51,403 nt of DNA from Aquiluna sp. (GTDB lineage Bacteria > Actinomycetota > Actinomycetes > Actinomycetales > Microbacteriaceae): contig JAOHCW010000007.1 in the NCBI GenBank assembly GCA_028095925.1, positions 1 through 51,403 on the forward strand. The letters are read 5' to 3'. Position 1 is the first letter of the stretch; each line of letters starts with the position of its first letter. Both the position numbers and the translations under genes were made by a program. The notes beneath the pieces were generated by a model that was given only the letters and a program-made list of their open reading frames with translations, was not told where the DNA came from and made no database searches. Of the stretch, positions 6,790 through 15,867 are shown piece by piece.

Positions 6790-9348
6790 ATGTCGGGTAA
6801 GTCAGTTCTCTCGACGCTAGGAAACCTACTCAAGTTTGGTGTGCTTAGCGCGGTTGCGGGTCTTTTGGCCGTCGCGCTCCTAGCACCCGCTGTGGCAGTT
6901 GCTGGCGTCGCAGCCTCAACAGGCGTTGCCATGTTTGAGGGGCTACCTGTCTACGTGAGGCCGATTAACGCCTCTCAGGCATCGAACGTTTACGGCCTGA
7001 GAGATGGAAAACCAGAACTGATAGCGACGTTCTATCACGAGAACAGGGTTGAGGTTCCCTTCGAGGAAATGTCCCCCAACCTCATTGATGCGGTGGTTGC
7101 GGTAGAGGACCCAAGATTCTACGAGCACGGTGGCATGGATGTCATCTCACTTATAAGGGCAACGCTGACAAACCTTGCAACCTTTGGTGAGGGGCCGGGA
7201 GCCTCGACAATCACCATGCAGTATGTGCGGCAGTCTCTAGTAGAAGCGGCAAACCTCTCCGGCGACGAGGATGCGATTCGCGATGCTACAGAGGTGACGG
7301 TAGACAGAAAGCTTCGCGAGATCAGGCTTGCAATAGCTCTTGAAAAAGAGGTCTCCAAGAAAGACATCCTTGCTGGGTATCTAAACCTGGTGTTCCTGGG
7401 AAACCAGATCAACGGAGTTGAAACCGCAAGCCAGTACTACTTTGGTATCCCAGCGAGCAGGCTCAACATCCCTCAGGCTGCATACCTTGCCGGAATGCTC
7501 AAGAGCCCAAATGACTACAAGCCAGACGAGTCCGACAACCTAGACCGCGGGCTTGGAAGACGTAACTACGTTCTGCAGCGCATGGCAGACGAGGGATACC
7601 TGACCCAAGAACAGGCCGACAACTACAAAGCCTCCCCAATTCAGACAAGAATCACGCCGGTGCAATCCGGTTGCGAAGTAAACCAGACCACCGCTTTCTT
7701 CTGCGACTACACCGTATGGACCATTAGAAACTCACCTGAGTTCGGGGTCACCTCTGAAGAGCGCGAGATGCTGCTTCGACGCGGTGGCATGGAGATCTAC
7801 ACCACACTGGACCTGGACATCCAAGAGGTTGCATGGGATGCGGTCATGACTAATCTGCCACAGGATAACGAGTGGGGTTTTGGTACGGCTTCCGTTTCGG
7901 TTGAGACTGGCACCGGCCGGATTGTCGCAATGGCTCAGAACCGCACCTTCGATCAGAGTGAAAACCCACCTCCTGGCTCGACCAGCGTCAACTACAACAC
8001 CGATCGCGATTACGGCGGCTCCTCGGGCTTTCAGCCAGGATCGACCTATAAGGTCTTCACCCTCGCCGAGTGGTTGGAGCAGGGTTACAGCCTCGGAGAT
8101 CACGTTGATGGCCGCGTTTATACCGGTGAAGACATCGATCTTGACGGTGAACCGGATGAGGTCAAGATTTGGAACGTTGCCGAGGACTTCCAGGCAACCT
8201 GTGGTGGAGTCGTTGGTCTCTGGGAGGTAAAGAACTCGGGTACCGACCAAGAGAATACGATCGATGACATCAGCGTTCAGCAGGCTGTCATCACCTCCCA
8301 GAACACCGCGTTCGCTGCCATGGCATCACAGCTCGACCTTTGTGGCATCCGAGATGTGGCCGAAGACTTTGGTGTTCACCGCGCAGATGGCGAAGAGCTT
8401 TTGTTTGTTCCCTCCTCGATCCTTGGCACCAACGAAATTGCCCCACTTACGATGGCCGCAGCCTACGCAGGAATTGCAAACGGTGGTGTCTACTGCTCCC
8501 CAATCGCAATCGATCGCGTACTTCTAAGAAAGACCAACGAAGAACTAACGGTGCCAGAGAGCCTTTGCTCCCAGGCGGTAGCCCCAGAGATTGCCAACGC
8601 CATGGTCCACGCCATGAAAGGCGTGGTTGCCTATGGCACCGGAGCGGCGGCAAACCCGAACGATGGCACTCCACTTGCAGGAAAAACCGGAACCACCGAC
8701 CAGCAGCTTCACACTTGGATGACGGGATTCTCCTCTGAGGTTGCCACAGCCACCTGGGTTGGAAACGTTGTCGGACTCACCCCTCAGAAGGGAAAGAGCG
8801 TAAACGGCAGGGCAGTGTCGACCATCCGGCACGCGGTTTGGCGTCAAGTCATGACCGAGGTGAATAAGCACTATGAGGGTCAGGACTTTGCCAAGGCAGA
8901 GCCTCGCTACATAGAGCCGGCCATGGTTTTGGTGCCAAACGTTCGGGGATTTGACCCAGAGACCGCAAAGGTGCAGCTAATTTCCTCGGATCTCAACATT
9001 CAGATTGTTGAGGAGGAAGTCCCCTCGACCATGCCACTTGGCATGATTGCCTACTCGGAGCCAGAGTTTGGTAACTCAGTCCCGAGAGGATCCCTCATTA
9101 AGGTTTACGTCTCCGGAGGTGGCCAGCTGGTGGTCCCGGATGTTACTGGCTTCACGCTGGAGGAGGCCTTCTCAGCTCTTGAAGGCGCGGGACTGTTCCC
9201 AAGCTTCCCGCAGCCATCACAGGGATTCTTGCTGGATGAGTGCGAGCCAACCCTAGAAAACGAATTGGTTCACTCCACCATCCCCGCAGCTGGAGAGGCA
9301 GTGATTGAGGCTTCGGCGGTCATCGTGCTGCCCAACAGATGTCGCTAG
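6790..9348 (+). CDS. Bifunctional penicillin-binding protein (class A, PonA2-like) with two PASTA domains
   Basis: Polymerises and cross-links peptidoglycan at the outer face of the membrane. Of 852 residues, an N-terminal anchor (about 10-40) is followed by a GT51 transglycosylase domain with VEDPRFYEHGGMD, then a transpeptidase domain with the SxxK serine in GSTYKVF, the SQN motif in TSQNTAF and the KTG motif in GKTGTTD. Two PASTA domains close the protein (VPNVRGFDPETA and VPDVTGFTLEEA). A longer frame opens at 6634 but crosses the DUF4177 gene; MSGKSVLS at 6790 is a better start. Its partner metallophosphoesterase overlaps the 3' end, as in M. tuberculosis ponA2. Confidence 0.94.
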   Translation: MSGKSVLSTLGNLLKFGVLSAVAGLLAVALLAPAVAVAGVAASTGVAMFEGLPVYVRPINASQASNVYGLRDGKPELIATFYHENRVEVPFEEMSPNLIDAVVAVEDPRFYEHGGMDVISLIRATLTNLATFGEGPGASTITMQYVRQSLVEAANLSGDEDAIRDATEVTVDRKLREIRLAIALEKEVSKKDILAGYLNLVFLGNQINGVETASQYYFGIPASRLNIPQAAYLAGMLKSPNDYKPDESDNLDRGLGRRNYVLQRMADEGYLTQEQADNYKASPIQTRITPVQSGCEVNQTTAFFCDYTVWTIRNSPEFGVTSEEREMLLRRGGMEIYTTLDLDIQEVAWDAVMTNLPQDNEWGFGTASVSVETGTGRIVAMAQNRTFDQSENPPPGSTSVNYNTDRDYGGSSGFQPGSTYKVFTLAEWLEQGYSLGDHVDGRVYTGEDIDLDGEPDEVKIWNVAEDFQATCGGVVGLWEVKNSGTDQENTIDDISVQQAVITSQNTAFAAMASQLDLCGIRDVAEDFGVHRADGEELLFVPSSILGTNEIAPLTMAAAYAGIANGGVYCSPIAIDRVLLRKTNEELTVPESLCSQAVAPEIANAMVHAMKGVVAYGTGAAANPNDGTPLAGKTGTTDQQLHTWMTGFSSEVATATWVGNVVGLTPQKGKSVNGRAVSTIRHAVWRQVMTEVNKHYEGQDFAKAEPRYIEPAMVLVPNVRGFDPETAKVQLISSDLNIQIVEEEVPSTMPLGMIAYSEPEFGNSVPRGSLIKVYVSGGGQLVVPDVTGFTLEEAFSALEGAGLFPSFPQPSQGFLLDECEPTLENELVHSTIPAAGEAVIEASAVIVLPNRCR

Positions 9349-10151
9349 CGACAAACGCCGGACCCTTCAAGCTCATTGAAGTGGAGCTGACTGGACTCGG
9401 GATAGAACCGACCCGCTTCCTTCACATCTCAGACGTCCACTTTGCCCCCGGACAAAGAAATAAGGCTGCTTTTCTGAAGGAGCTCGCTGCACTCAAGCCA
9501 GACATTGTCGTGAACACGGGCGACAACCTTGGTCACAAAGACTCGGTGAGCCCATTCCTTGTGGCAATTGAACCCCTGCTCGATTTTCCTGGGGTGTTTG
9601 TCAACGGCAGCAACGATTACCACTCACCTAAACCAAAGAACCCTCTCAGCTACCTAAGCGGTCCCTCTAAGGTCACCTCCGAGCGCAATGACCTCGATAC
9701 CGAACGAATGACGGGAGAGTTTGAGGGTGCGGGATGGCTGAACCTAAATAACCAATCCGGTTCTCTAGACGTAGCTGGCAACAAGCTGAACTTTCTTGGG
9801 GTGGACGATCCGCATGAGAACCTAGACGATTTAGCTGCCCTAGAGAAGCTGCCGGGATTCACAATTGGTGTGGCCCACGCCCCTTACCGCAGGGTAATTG
9901 ACGGCTTTTTAGAACTTGGGGCCGACCTGATGTTTGCCGGTCACACTCATGGCGGTCAGGTATGCCTGCCAGGATCCAAAGCGATAATCACCAATTGCGA
10001 TCTTCCGAGAGAGCATGCTCAGGGCGTCTCCGCATGGACGCTTGGCTCACAGAACGCCTACCTGCACGTCTCCGGCGGCATTGGAGCCAGCATTTACTCG
10101 CCCATTAGGGTCTTTTGCCCACCTAGCGCGACCCTGCTAACAATAAGTTAG
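9339..10151 (+). CDS. Calcineurin-like metallophosphoesterase
   Basis: A dinuclear metal phosphoesterase fold of 270 residues. Metal-ligand motifs run in order: [25 protein letters not shown] and [13 protein letters not shown] replaces the commoner GNHD, as in the actinobacterial PBP-linked subfamily (Rv3683 type). It starts ten bases inside ponA, so it is coupled to the PBP and probably serves envelope biogenesis. The substrate is unknown. No signal peptide or convincing membrane helix is visible. The stop overlaps the convergent asd gene by four bases. Confidence 0.88.
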   Translation: MSLATNAGPFKLIEVELTGLGIEPTRFLHISDVHFAPGQRNKAAFLKELAALKPDIVVNTGDNLGHKDSVSPFLVAIEPLLDFPGVFVNGSNDYHSPKPKNPLSYLSGPSKVTSERNDLDTERMTGEFEGAGWLNLNNQSGSLDVAGNKLNFLGVDDPHENLDDLAALEKLPGFTIGVAHAPYRRVIDGFLELGADLMFAGHTHGGQVCLPGSKAIITNCDLPREHAQGVSAWTLGSQNAYLHVSGGIGASIYSPIRVFCPPSATLLTIS

Positions 10152-11215
10152 GCAAGCTCCTGGGCTACCAGCTCGGCAATCTCATAAGTATTGAGCGCAG
10201 CACCCTTGCGTAGGTTGTCGCCAACCACAAAGAGCTCCAAGGTATTTGGAAAGTCCAGTGACTGTCGAAGCCTGCCCACAAAGGTCGGGTCCTGGCCCGC
10301 CACAAAGGCAGGGGTTGGGAAGACATTGTTCTCAGGGTCATCCATCATCACAACCGTTGGCTGCTTCTCTAGCTCAGCCCTGACGTCTGATACGGCGATG
10401 TCGCTAGCGAAGGTTGCGTGCACGGCAAGCGAGTGGCTCACCTGAACCGGCACCCTCACGCAGGTTGCCGAGACCTTGAGATCCTTGATGCCAAGAATCT
10501 TCCGAGACTCATTTCGCACCTTGAGCTCCTCAGAAGAGTGCCCACCTTCTTTCACGGAACCTGCAAGTGGAATGACGTTTAGCGCAATTGGCACCGGCCA
10601 CACCGAATTCGACTGCTCAAGGCCCTGAGAGCTAAGAGTCTTAGAGACGCTGTCGGAGGTTAATCCAGCCTCGGGGTTTTGGGCGACTGCTGCAGTCTCC
10701 GCAGTTAGCTGGTCAATTCCTGCTGCACCGGCACCAGAAACGGCTTGGTAGCTTGCGACCACGAGCTCGGTGAGCTGCCACTTACGATGCAGCGCACCAA
10801 GAGCTGCCATCATGGTCAGCGTTGTGCAGTTGGGGTTAGCAATTATGCCCAGCGGCCTGCTCTTAGCCATCTCGGGATTTACCTCAGGCACCACCAGTGG
10901 AACCTCGGGGTTCATTCTGAATGCGGCTGAGTTATCAACCACTACTACACCTTGAGCCGCAGCGATCGGTCCCCAGTGCTCGGAAACCTCGTCTGGGACA
11001 TCAAAAAGGGCAATGTCTATGCCTTTGAAAGCTTCCTCTGAAAGTTCGACAACGGTCACCATCTCACCGTGAATCTCAATCTGCTTACCTGCAGAGCGAG
11101 CCGAGGCAATGAGCCTGATCTCACCCCAGATGTTCTCTCTGGAGTTGATGATGTCGACCATGACGGTGCCGACGGCACCGGTCGCACCAACCAGCGCCAG
11201 GTTTGGTCCCGCCAT
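10148..11215 (-). CDS. asd: Aspartate-semialdehyde dehydrogenase
   Basis: Reduces aspartyl-phosphate to aspartate semialdehyde for lysine/DAP, threonine and methionine synthesis. The 355-residue protein has an NADP loop [12 protein letters not shown] near the N-terminus, the catalytic cysteine in NPNCTTL, and the conserved RNESRKILG helix followed by VRVPV. ATG start at 11215, two bases after lysC, forming the classic lysC-asd operon. Confidence 0.97.
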   Translation of the reverse strand: MAGPNLALVGATGAVGTVMVDIINSRENIWGEIRLIASARSAGKQIEIHGEMVTVVELSEEAFKGIDIALFDVPDEVSEHWGPIAAAQGVVVVDNSAAFRMNPEVPLVVPEVNPEMAKSRPLGIIANPNCTTLTMMAALGALHRKWQLTELVVASYQAVSGAGAAGIDQLTAETAAVAQNPEAGLTSDSVSKTLSSQGLEQSNSVWPVPIALNVIPLAGSVKEGGHSSEELKVRNESRKILGIKDLKVSATCVRVPVQVSHSLAVHATFASDIAVSDVRAELEKQPTVVMMDDPENNVFPTPAFVAGQDPTFVGRLRQSLDFPNTLELFVVGDNLRKGAALNTYEIAELVAQELA

Positions 11216-11217
11216 AT

Positions 11218-11736
11218 CTAGCGTCCCGATCCTGCGTAGATGACGGCAGTCTCGGCAGCGTCTAGCTCGAAGGCTGTGTGAACGATGCGGGTAGCCTCCT
11301 TGAGCTGGTCTGCCCTTGTGACAACAGAGATCCTGATCTCAGAGGTCGAGATCATCTCGATGTTGATACCCGCCTTTGCAAGTGAGCCAAAGAGCTTTGC
11401 AGAGACTCCTGAGGAGGTCTTCATTCCAGCTCCGACAATTGAGAGCTTTCCGATCTCATCGTCATAGCTAATAGATTCAAAACCAACCTCGGACTGCTTC
11501 GCCTTGAGTGCCTCAACAACCTTGTGACGGTCATTGTGTGGAAGGGTGAAGGAGATGTCGCTGAGGTGGTTCTCGGTTGTCGAGACGTTCTGAACGATCA
11601 TGTCGATGTTGGCACCAGCCTCGGCCACGATCTGAAAGACCTCTGCCGCTTTACCTGGCCTGTCAGGCAGACCAATAACGGTGATTTTTGACTGGGTGTT
11701 ATCGGTTGCAACACCGGAGACTACTGGCTCTTCCAT
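11218..11736 (-). CDS. Aspartokinase beta subunit from an internal in-frame start
   Basis: Met251 of LysC (ATG at 11736-11734) begins [17 protein letters not shown], closely resembling the beta-subunit N-terminus known from Corynebacterium. GGAG lies six bases upstream of this internal ATG, inside the coding sequence. The product would be 172 residues, the size of the known beta subunit, and consist only of the ACT domains. The full-length and short chains would form an alpha2beta2 enzyme. The start is seen in the sequence; its use is inferred from the family. Confidence 0.75.
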   Translation of the reverse strand: MEEPVVSGVATDNTQSKITVIGLPDRPGKAAEVFQIVAEAGANIDMIVQNVSTTENHLSDISFTLPHNDRHKVVEALKAKQSEVGFESISYDDEIGKLSIVGAGMKTSSGVSAKLFGSLAKAGINIEMISTSEIRISVVTRADQLKEATRIVHTAFELDAAETAVIYAGSGR

Positions 11737-12486
11737 TTCTTCTCCATCCTTACTGCTATAAACCAAGGTGCCCGGGTCGGCACTAAATGTTGATCTGACT
11801 CTGAGCGGAACCCGATGCCTTCTTGCAAACTCCACGGCCCGAATAAAGAGAATCTTTGCTCCCGAGGATGAAAGCTCGAGCATTGAGTCCAGATCTATCT
11901 GAGCAAGCTTGTGCGCTCTGGGAACGATTCTTGGGTCGGCGGTGTAAACACCGTCTACATCTGAGTAAATCTCACAAACCTCAGCCTTGAGGGCAGCGGC
12001 CAGCGCGACGGCAGTGGTGTCGCTGCCGCCTCTTCCCAAGGTGGTGGTGTCACCGTTTTCAAAGCTGAAGCCTTGGAACCCAGCCACAACGACAATGTTG
12101 CCCTCCTTGAGGGCTTCCTGGATTCTGCTGGGGTCAATCTTCCAGATGCGAGCACTGCCATGCTCGGAGTCCGTCGAGATGCCGGCCTGATAGCCGGTGA
12201 AGCTCATTGCCTTGCCGCCCTGCTCCTTTATGGCCATTGCCAGAAGTGACATTGAGATTCGCTCGCCAGCGGTGAGCAGAATGTCTAGCTCGCGATTGCC
12301 TTGGGTTTCGGTGGTGACGCTGCTAGCCAGATCGAGAAGCTCGTCGGTAGTGTCGCCCATTGCTGACACCACGACCAAAACCTCATTGCCTGCAGCTTGA
12401 GATTCCAGAGCACGCGCAGCTACATGCTTGATCTTGTCGGCATCAGAAACCGAGGATCCGCCATACTTCTGGACGATAAGCGGCAA
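11218..12486 (-). CDS. lysC: Aspartokinase, alpha subunit (full length)
   Basis: Phosphorylates aspartate, the first step of the aspartate family. The 422-residue protein opens with VQKYGGSSV, the kinase signature, then AGFQGF and [10 protein letters not shown] (about 151-160). Two ACT-type regulatory modules follow the linker at about 245 ([15 protein letters not shown] and SIVGAGM). Such enzymes are usually feedback-inhibited by lysine plus threonine. An internal start yields the regulatory beta subunit. Confidence 0.96.
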   Translation of the reverse strand: MPLIVQKYGGSSVSDADKIKHVAARALESQAAGNEVLVVVSAMGDTTDELLDLASSVTTETQGNRELDILLTAGERISMSLLAMAIKEQGGKAMSFTGYQAGISTDSEHGSARIWKIDPSRIQEALKEGNIVVVAGFQGFSFENGDTTTLGRGGSDTTAVALAAALKAEVCEIYSDVDGVYTADPRIVPRAHKLAQIDLDSMLELSSSGAKILFIRAVEFARRHRVPLRVRSTFSADPGTLVYSSKDGEEMEEPVVSGVATDNTQSKITVIGLPDRPGKAAEVFQIVAEAGANIDMIVQNVSTTENHLSDISFTLPHNDRHKVVEALKAKQSEVGFESISYDDEIGKLSIVGAGMKTSSGVSAKLFGSLAKAGINIEMISTSEIRISVVTRADQLKEATRIVHTAFELDAAETAVIYAGSGR

Positions 12487-12532
12487 CTAGTTCTCCTTGT
12501 TGGGGAAAGGGCGACAGCGCTAACGAAGAAGT

Positions 12533-13129
12533 CTAGTTCACTCGCCTACGGCCCTCAAAGGCTCTGCCAAGCGTCATATCGTCCGCATATTCCAAATCGC
12601 CACCCACGGGAAGGCCACTTGCTAGCTTGCTGACCGCAATTTCCAGTGAGCTCAAGAGGCGAATTAGATATGTTGCCGTGGCCTCGCCTTCTAGATTCGG
12701 GTTTGTCGCAATGATTACCTCGCGAATATCTGGATTGGCGAGTCTCTTCATGAGGTCCTGGATACGAAGCTGATCCGGTCCGATGCCGGCAATAGGAGAA
12801 ATTGCACCGCCTAGGACGTGGTAGAGGCCGCGGAACTCTCTGGTTCGCTCAATCGCACCGATGTCCTTGGAATCCTCAACGACACAGATGATTCCCTGAT
12901 CACGCTTGGCATCGCTGCAAATCGCGCACTGCTCGCTCTCGCAGACATTGCCACAGGTGATGCAGAAGCGAACCTTTTCCTTCACCTCGCGCAGCACATC
13001 GGCGAGCTTGTGGGCGACCTCAGGGTCGGCATCGATTAGGTGAAAGGCGATGCGCTGTGCACTCTTTGGCCCAACACCGGGCAGCCTGCCGAGCTCGTCA
13101 ATTAGCTCCTGAACTACGCCGTCATACAT
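12533..13129 (-). CDS. recR: Recombination protein RecR
   Basis: Works with RecF/RecO in loading RecA at gapped DNA. The 198-residue protein starts [26 protein letters not shown] (a helix-hairpin-helix), has a C4 zinc finger ([16 protein letters not shown], about residues 57-72), then a Toprim domain ([10 protein letters not shown] ... [12 protein letters not shown]). It starts directly after the dnaX stop codon. The ybaB/ebfC gene often found between dnaX and recR is not present. Confidence 0.97.
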   Translation of the reverse strand: MYDGVVQELIDELGRLPGVGPKSAQRIAFHLIDADPEVAHKLADVLREVKEKVRFCITCGNVCESEQCAICSDAKRDQGIICVVEDSKDIGAIERTREFRGLYHVLGGAISPIAGIGPDQLRIQDLMKRLANPDIREVIIATNPNLEGEATATYLIRLLSSLEIAVSKLASGLPVGGDLEYADDMTLGRAFEGRRRVN

Positions 13130-14845
13130 CTATTTCTCACCCTTGAGCTTTTGTGCTCCGAGCACCTCACGAAGCATAAACTCCCCCGTTGGTGTGCTGT
13201 CCGCCTCAGTGCTGTCGGTCTGTGGAAGCTGGATTGTCTGAGGCTCTTCCTCGTGCTCCTCAGGGTCGGTGAATTCATCAGGATCATTGGGTTCAATCTT
13301 TGGAGCACTCGGAGGAACGTTTTCACTCTCGGCGATCTTGGCCCGATACTTCACCGTCACCTGCGTCATTTCTCTAATCACCTGACGCAACACCTCTGCC
13401 GCACCACCAGAATTCTTAAAGGCCTCGACATCGTTCTGAGACGGGAAGAGCAGGGTCAAAACCTCATTGTCGTAATCAACAACTTTTGAGGTGAAGGCAA
13501 CCGCCCAAGCAGATCTGGACTGCGTCGCAAGATTGTCGAGGATTAACTGCCAGTTGCTTCTAAAGAATGAGGCTGTGACTTCTGCCGGAGCGGCAACTGG
13601 CTCTGGTTTGCTCTGCTTGGTTGCCTTGGGCTTCTCAGTCGACTTTGGTGCTGCTTCGGCAGGTTTCTGTGGCTCAGGCTTGCCGGCACTAGCTGCTGGG
13701 TTTGCCGCAGGCTCTTTTGGCTCGACGAGCTGAGGCTTGTTGGAAGTTACCGGCGCCAGAATTCTTGCGCACAACAACTCAAGCTGAAGCCTGGGATTAG
13801 AAGCTGCTGAGGTGTCGCTGAGAGTCTTTGCGGTTGCCTCCGCACTCGCCGTCAGTTGACTAAGACCGAACCTTGCAGCCTGAATCTCGAGCTGCTCAAA
13901 CTGCTCTGGGCCAATGCCGCGCAGTATTGCTTGAGCATCCTTACCCAACGAACTCACCAGCATCAAATCACGGATTCGCTCTAGAAGGTCCTCTAGGAAC
14001 CTGCGGGCATCCTGTCCTGACTGGACAACCTTGTCAACAGCAGCGAATGCCTTCGCGGCATCAAGCTCTGCAAAGGCGTCAATCACCTCGGCCATCAGAT
14101 TGTCATGGGTGAAACCAAGCAGATTTACTGAGCGCTCATACTCAATCTTTTCGCCGTCACTGCCTGCGATCAGTTGATCGAGAAGCGAAAGTGCGTCTCT
14201 AACTGAACCGCCCGATGCCCTAACAACAAGTGGCATCACACCCTCGGCAGCTTCAAACCCCTCAGAAGAGAGCACCTGATCTAGGTAGCTAAGCAGCTCG
14301 GCAGGGGGCACCAACCGGAAGGGATAGTGGTGAGTCCTTGAGCGAATCGTGCCGATGACCTTGTCGGGCTCTGTCGTGGCAAAGATGAACTTGATGTGCT
14401 CTGGCGGCTCCTCAACAATCTTTAGCAGGGCATTGAATCCCTGAGGGGTAACCATGTGAGCCTCGTCAAGGATGAATATTTTGTAGCGGTCCCTCGATGG
14501 AGCAAAGATTGCCCGCTCCCTGAGGTCCCTGGCATCGTCAACTCCGTTGTGACTGGCGGCATCAATCTCGACCACATCGAGCGAACCTGGACCACCTGTT
14601 GCAAGCTCTATGCAGCTTGGACACTTGCCACAAGGATTGTCGGTCGGACCTTTTTCACAGTTCAGGCAGCGGGCAAGAATCCTGGCGCTCGTTGTCTTGC
14701 CACAACCCCTAGGGCCGGAAAACAAATAAGCATGGTGAACTCGATCGGAATTTAGCGCCGCCTTGAGAGGCTCGGTGACCTGAGTCTGCCCAATCAGATC
14801 AGCGAAGCTGTCTGGTCGATATCTGCGATAGAGGGCGTAGGTCAC
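13130..14845 (-). CDS. dnaX: DNA polymerase III subunit gamma/tau
   Basis: Clamp-loader ATPase of the replisome. The 571-residue protein has the Walker A GPRGCGKTT (about 44-52), a zinc module (CEKGPTDNPCGKCPSC), ILDEAHM as Walker B, and the TRSRTHH region near sensor/arginine-finger positions. A long Ala/Pro/Lys-rich linker (about 365-420) precedes a tau-like C-terminal domain. GTG start at 14845. I found no convincing slippery heptamer with a following stop, so I predict a single tau-type product. Confidence 0.95.
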   Translation of the reverse strand: MTYALYRRYRPDSFADLIGQTQVTEPLKAALNSDRVHHAYLFSGPRGCGKTTSARILARCLNCEKGPTDNPCGKCPSCIELATGGPGSLDVVEIDAASHNGVDDARDLRERAIFAPSRDRYKIFILDEAHMVTPQGFNALLKIVEEPPEHIKFIFATTEPDKVIGTIRSRTHHYPFRLVPPAELLSYLDQVLSSEGFEAAEGVMPLVVRASGGSVRDALSLLDQLIAGSDGEKIEYERSVNLLGFTHDNLMAEVIDAFAELDAAKAFAAVDKVVQSGQDARRFLEDLLERIRDLMLVSSLGKDAQAILRGIGPEQFEQLEIQAARFGLSQLTASAEATAKTLSDTSAASNPRLQLELLCARILAPVTSNKPQLVEPKEPAANPAASAGKPEPQKPAEAAPKSTEKPKATKQSKPEPVAAPAEVTASFFRSNWQLILDNLATQSRSAWAVAFTSKVVDYDNEVLTLLFPSQNDVEAFKNSGGAAEVLRQVIREMTQVTVKYRAKIAESENVPPSAPKIEPNDPDEFTDPEEHEEEPQTIQLPQTDSTEADSTPTGEFMLREVLGAQKLKGEK

Positions 14846-14909
14846 CTTGCAAGCTTAAACCCGCGCGGGATATTTTCCCTTTGACTTCGCCCGAGAGCGA
14901 GAAAGGGCG

Positions 14910-15425
14910 CTACCGGTCTCCATAATCGTCATCTTCGTCTTTGTCGTAGTCGTCATAGTCATCCTCGTAGATGAACAGCTCCGACTTACCGCCCCAGGTG
15001 GCCTCTCCTCCAGAGTGGCCAACCACGAAGGTCATTGCGCTCGCTCCAATGGCCGCGCTAACCATAAGAAAGCCGAGGCTACTGGCAATCAGCTTTGGCC
15101 AGCTGTACTTGATTGCTAGCCACACCGCCACAGCAACCGCCAGGGTTCCAAGAGCGATTGGCATCATCATTTCGCCATACTCTGAGTGTGGCTCAGGCTC
15201 GTAGTAGACCTCCTCTAAGGCCTCCCCTGACTGCACGGCAGCAAAAACAAAAGGAATGGTTAGCGCTAGCGCGTTAACTCCTGCTCCGAGGAATCGAGTG
15301 CGCAGTTTTGGTATCGCAACTATTGCTGCAACCCCAAGGGCAACAACCGGAAACAGCACAACTGCAAAGTGAACAAGCAGTGGATGCGCTGGAAGACCCA
15401 GCAACATCAAGAAAAGCTCCTCCAA
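14910..15425 (-). CDS. DUF2231-like membrane protein with acidic tail
   Basis: A 171-residue protein with four predicted membrane helices. GLPAHPLLVHFAVVLFPVVAL near the N-terminus and FVVGHSGGEATWG after the last helix match DUF2231, a family with conserved histidines and redox or cytochrome-like associations. After the last helix comes an acidic tail rich in Asp, Glu and Tyr (about residues 150-171). It directly follows the DUF2892 gene (stop and start adjacent), so they form a two-gene operon. Function is not established; a metal-binding role for the tail is only a guess. Confidence 0.75.
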   Translation of the reverse strand: MEELFLMLLGLPAHPLLVHFAVVLFPVVALGVAAIVAIPKLRTRFLGAGVNALALTIPFVFAAVQSGEALEEVYYEPEPHSEYGEMMMPIALGTLAVAVAVWLAIKYSWPKLIASSLGFLMVSAAIGASAMTFVVGHSGGEATWGGKSELFIYEDDYDDYDKDEDDDYGDR

Positions 15426-15686
15426 TTACTTATCCATCTTGTAGCTGGGGAACTTCTCAGTGATCTTTTCTTCCTTGTACTCAGGGAAGAGCATCCCCGT
15501 GGGGCAGTAGCCCATCGCAGCCGTAAAGATCATAAAGACTCCAAATGGGGCTAACAGCCAGTACCACTCACCCATGGTGGCAGCACTAACAACGAGCGCA
15601 ACACCCAAAAGACCGCGAACAAACCTGCCTAGATTGCTGGACATAAACTCAATGAATTTTCGATTTGCTGGGGTTAGCTTCATCAT
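15426..15686 (-). CDS. DUF2892-type (YgaP membrane-domain-like) protein
   Basis: An 86-residue protein with two hydrophobic helices. NLGRFVRGLLGVALVVSA and MGYCPTGMLF, with a cysteine-proline at the end of the second helix, match the DUF2892 module that also forms the membrane part of YgaP rhodaneses. GGAGG precedes the ATG at 15686 by two to three bases; a second ATG codon follows at once and may be the real start. It is co-transcribed with the DUF2231 protein. Its role is unknown. Confidence 0.75.
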   Translation of the reverse strand: MMKLTPANRKFIEFMSSNLGRFVRGLLGVALVVSAATMGEWYWLLAPFGVFMIFTAAMGYCPTGMLFPEYKEEKITEKFPSYKMDK

Positions 15687-15756
15687 TGCCTCCAGCTACA
15701 AAATAACAGGCGTTTCCTGCATCGGATGCCTTAAGTCCCTGAGGGTTAGCTGAAAA

Positions 15757-15850
15757 TAAGGGACCCCCCGCGCACCCGTCAGAGCTTCGCTACCCTTGCT
15801 ATCTTTCGATCCTGGGGGATTTACCAAGGTGACGCCACGCGAGGAGTCAC
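15757..15850 (-). ncRNA. ffs: Signal recognition particle RNA (small 4.5S type)
   Basis: The minus strand contains CCCAGG-atcGAAAgat-AGCAAGGGT, the SRP helix-8 signature: the asymmetric CAGG/AGCA loop capped by a GNRA tetraloop. Outside it the arms pair: GACTCCTCGCG on the 5' side with CGCGGGGGGTC on the 3' side, then GTCA with TGAC. The RNA is about 94 nt and ends in a short A/T-rich run. The 3' GGGTGCGCGGGGGGTCC closely resembles mycobacterial SRP RNA as I remember it. Ends are approximate. Confidence 0.88.
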
Positions 15851-15854
15851 CTCG

Positions 15855-15860
15855 ATTCTA
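15855..15860 (-). promoter_or_regulatory. -10 element for the SRP RNA
   Basis: TAGAAT on the minus strand lies about six bases before the predicted 5' end of ffs, between it and the mmsA stop codon. A -35 box is not obvious. It indicates that the RNA is not only made by read-through from mmsA. Confidence 0.5.
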
Positions 15861-15867
15861 TTGCCCG

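Noticed and set aside
13130..14845. Programmed frameshift in dnaX giving a gamma subunit
   Set aside because: No A/G-rich slippery heptamer followed by a nearby stop and stem was seen; actinobacterial dnaX genes generally make one product.
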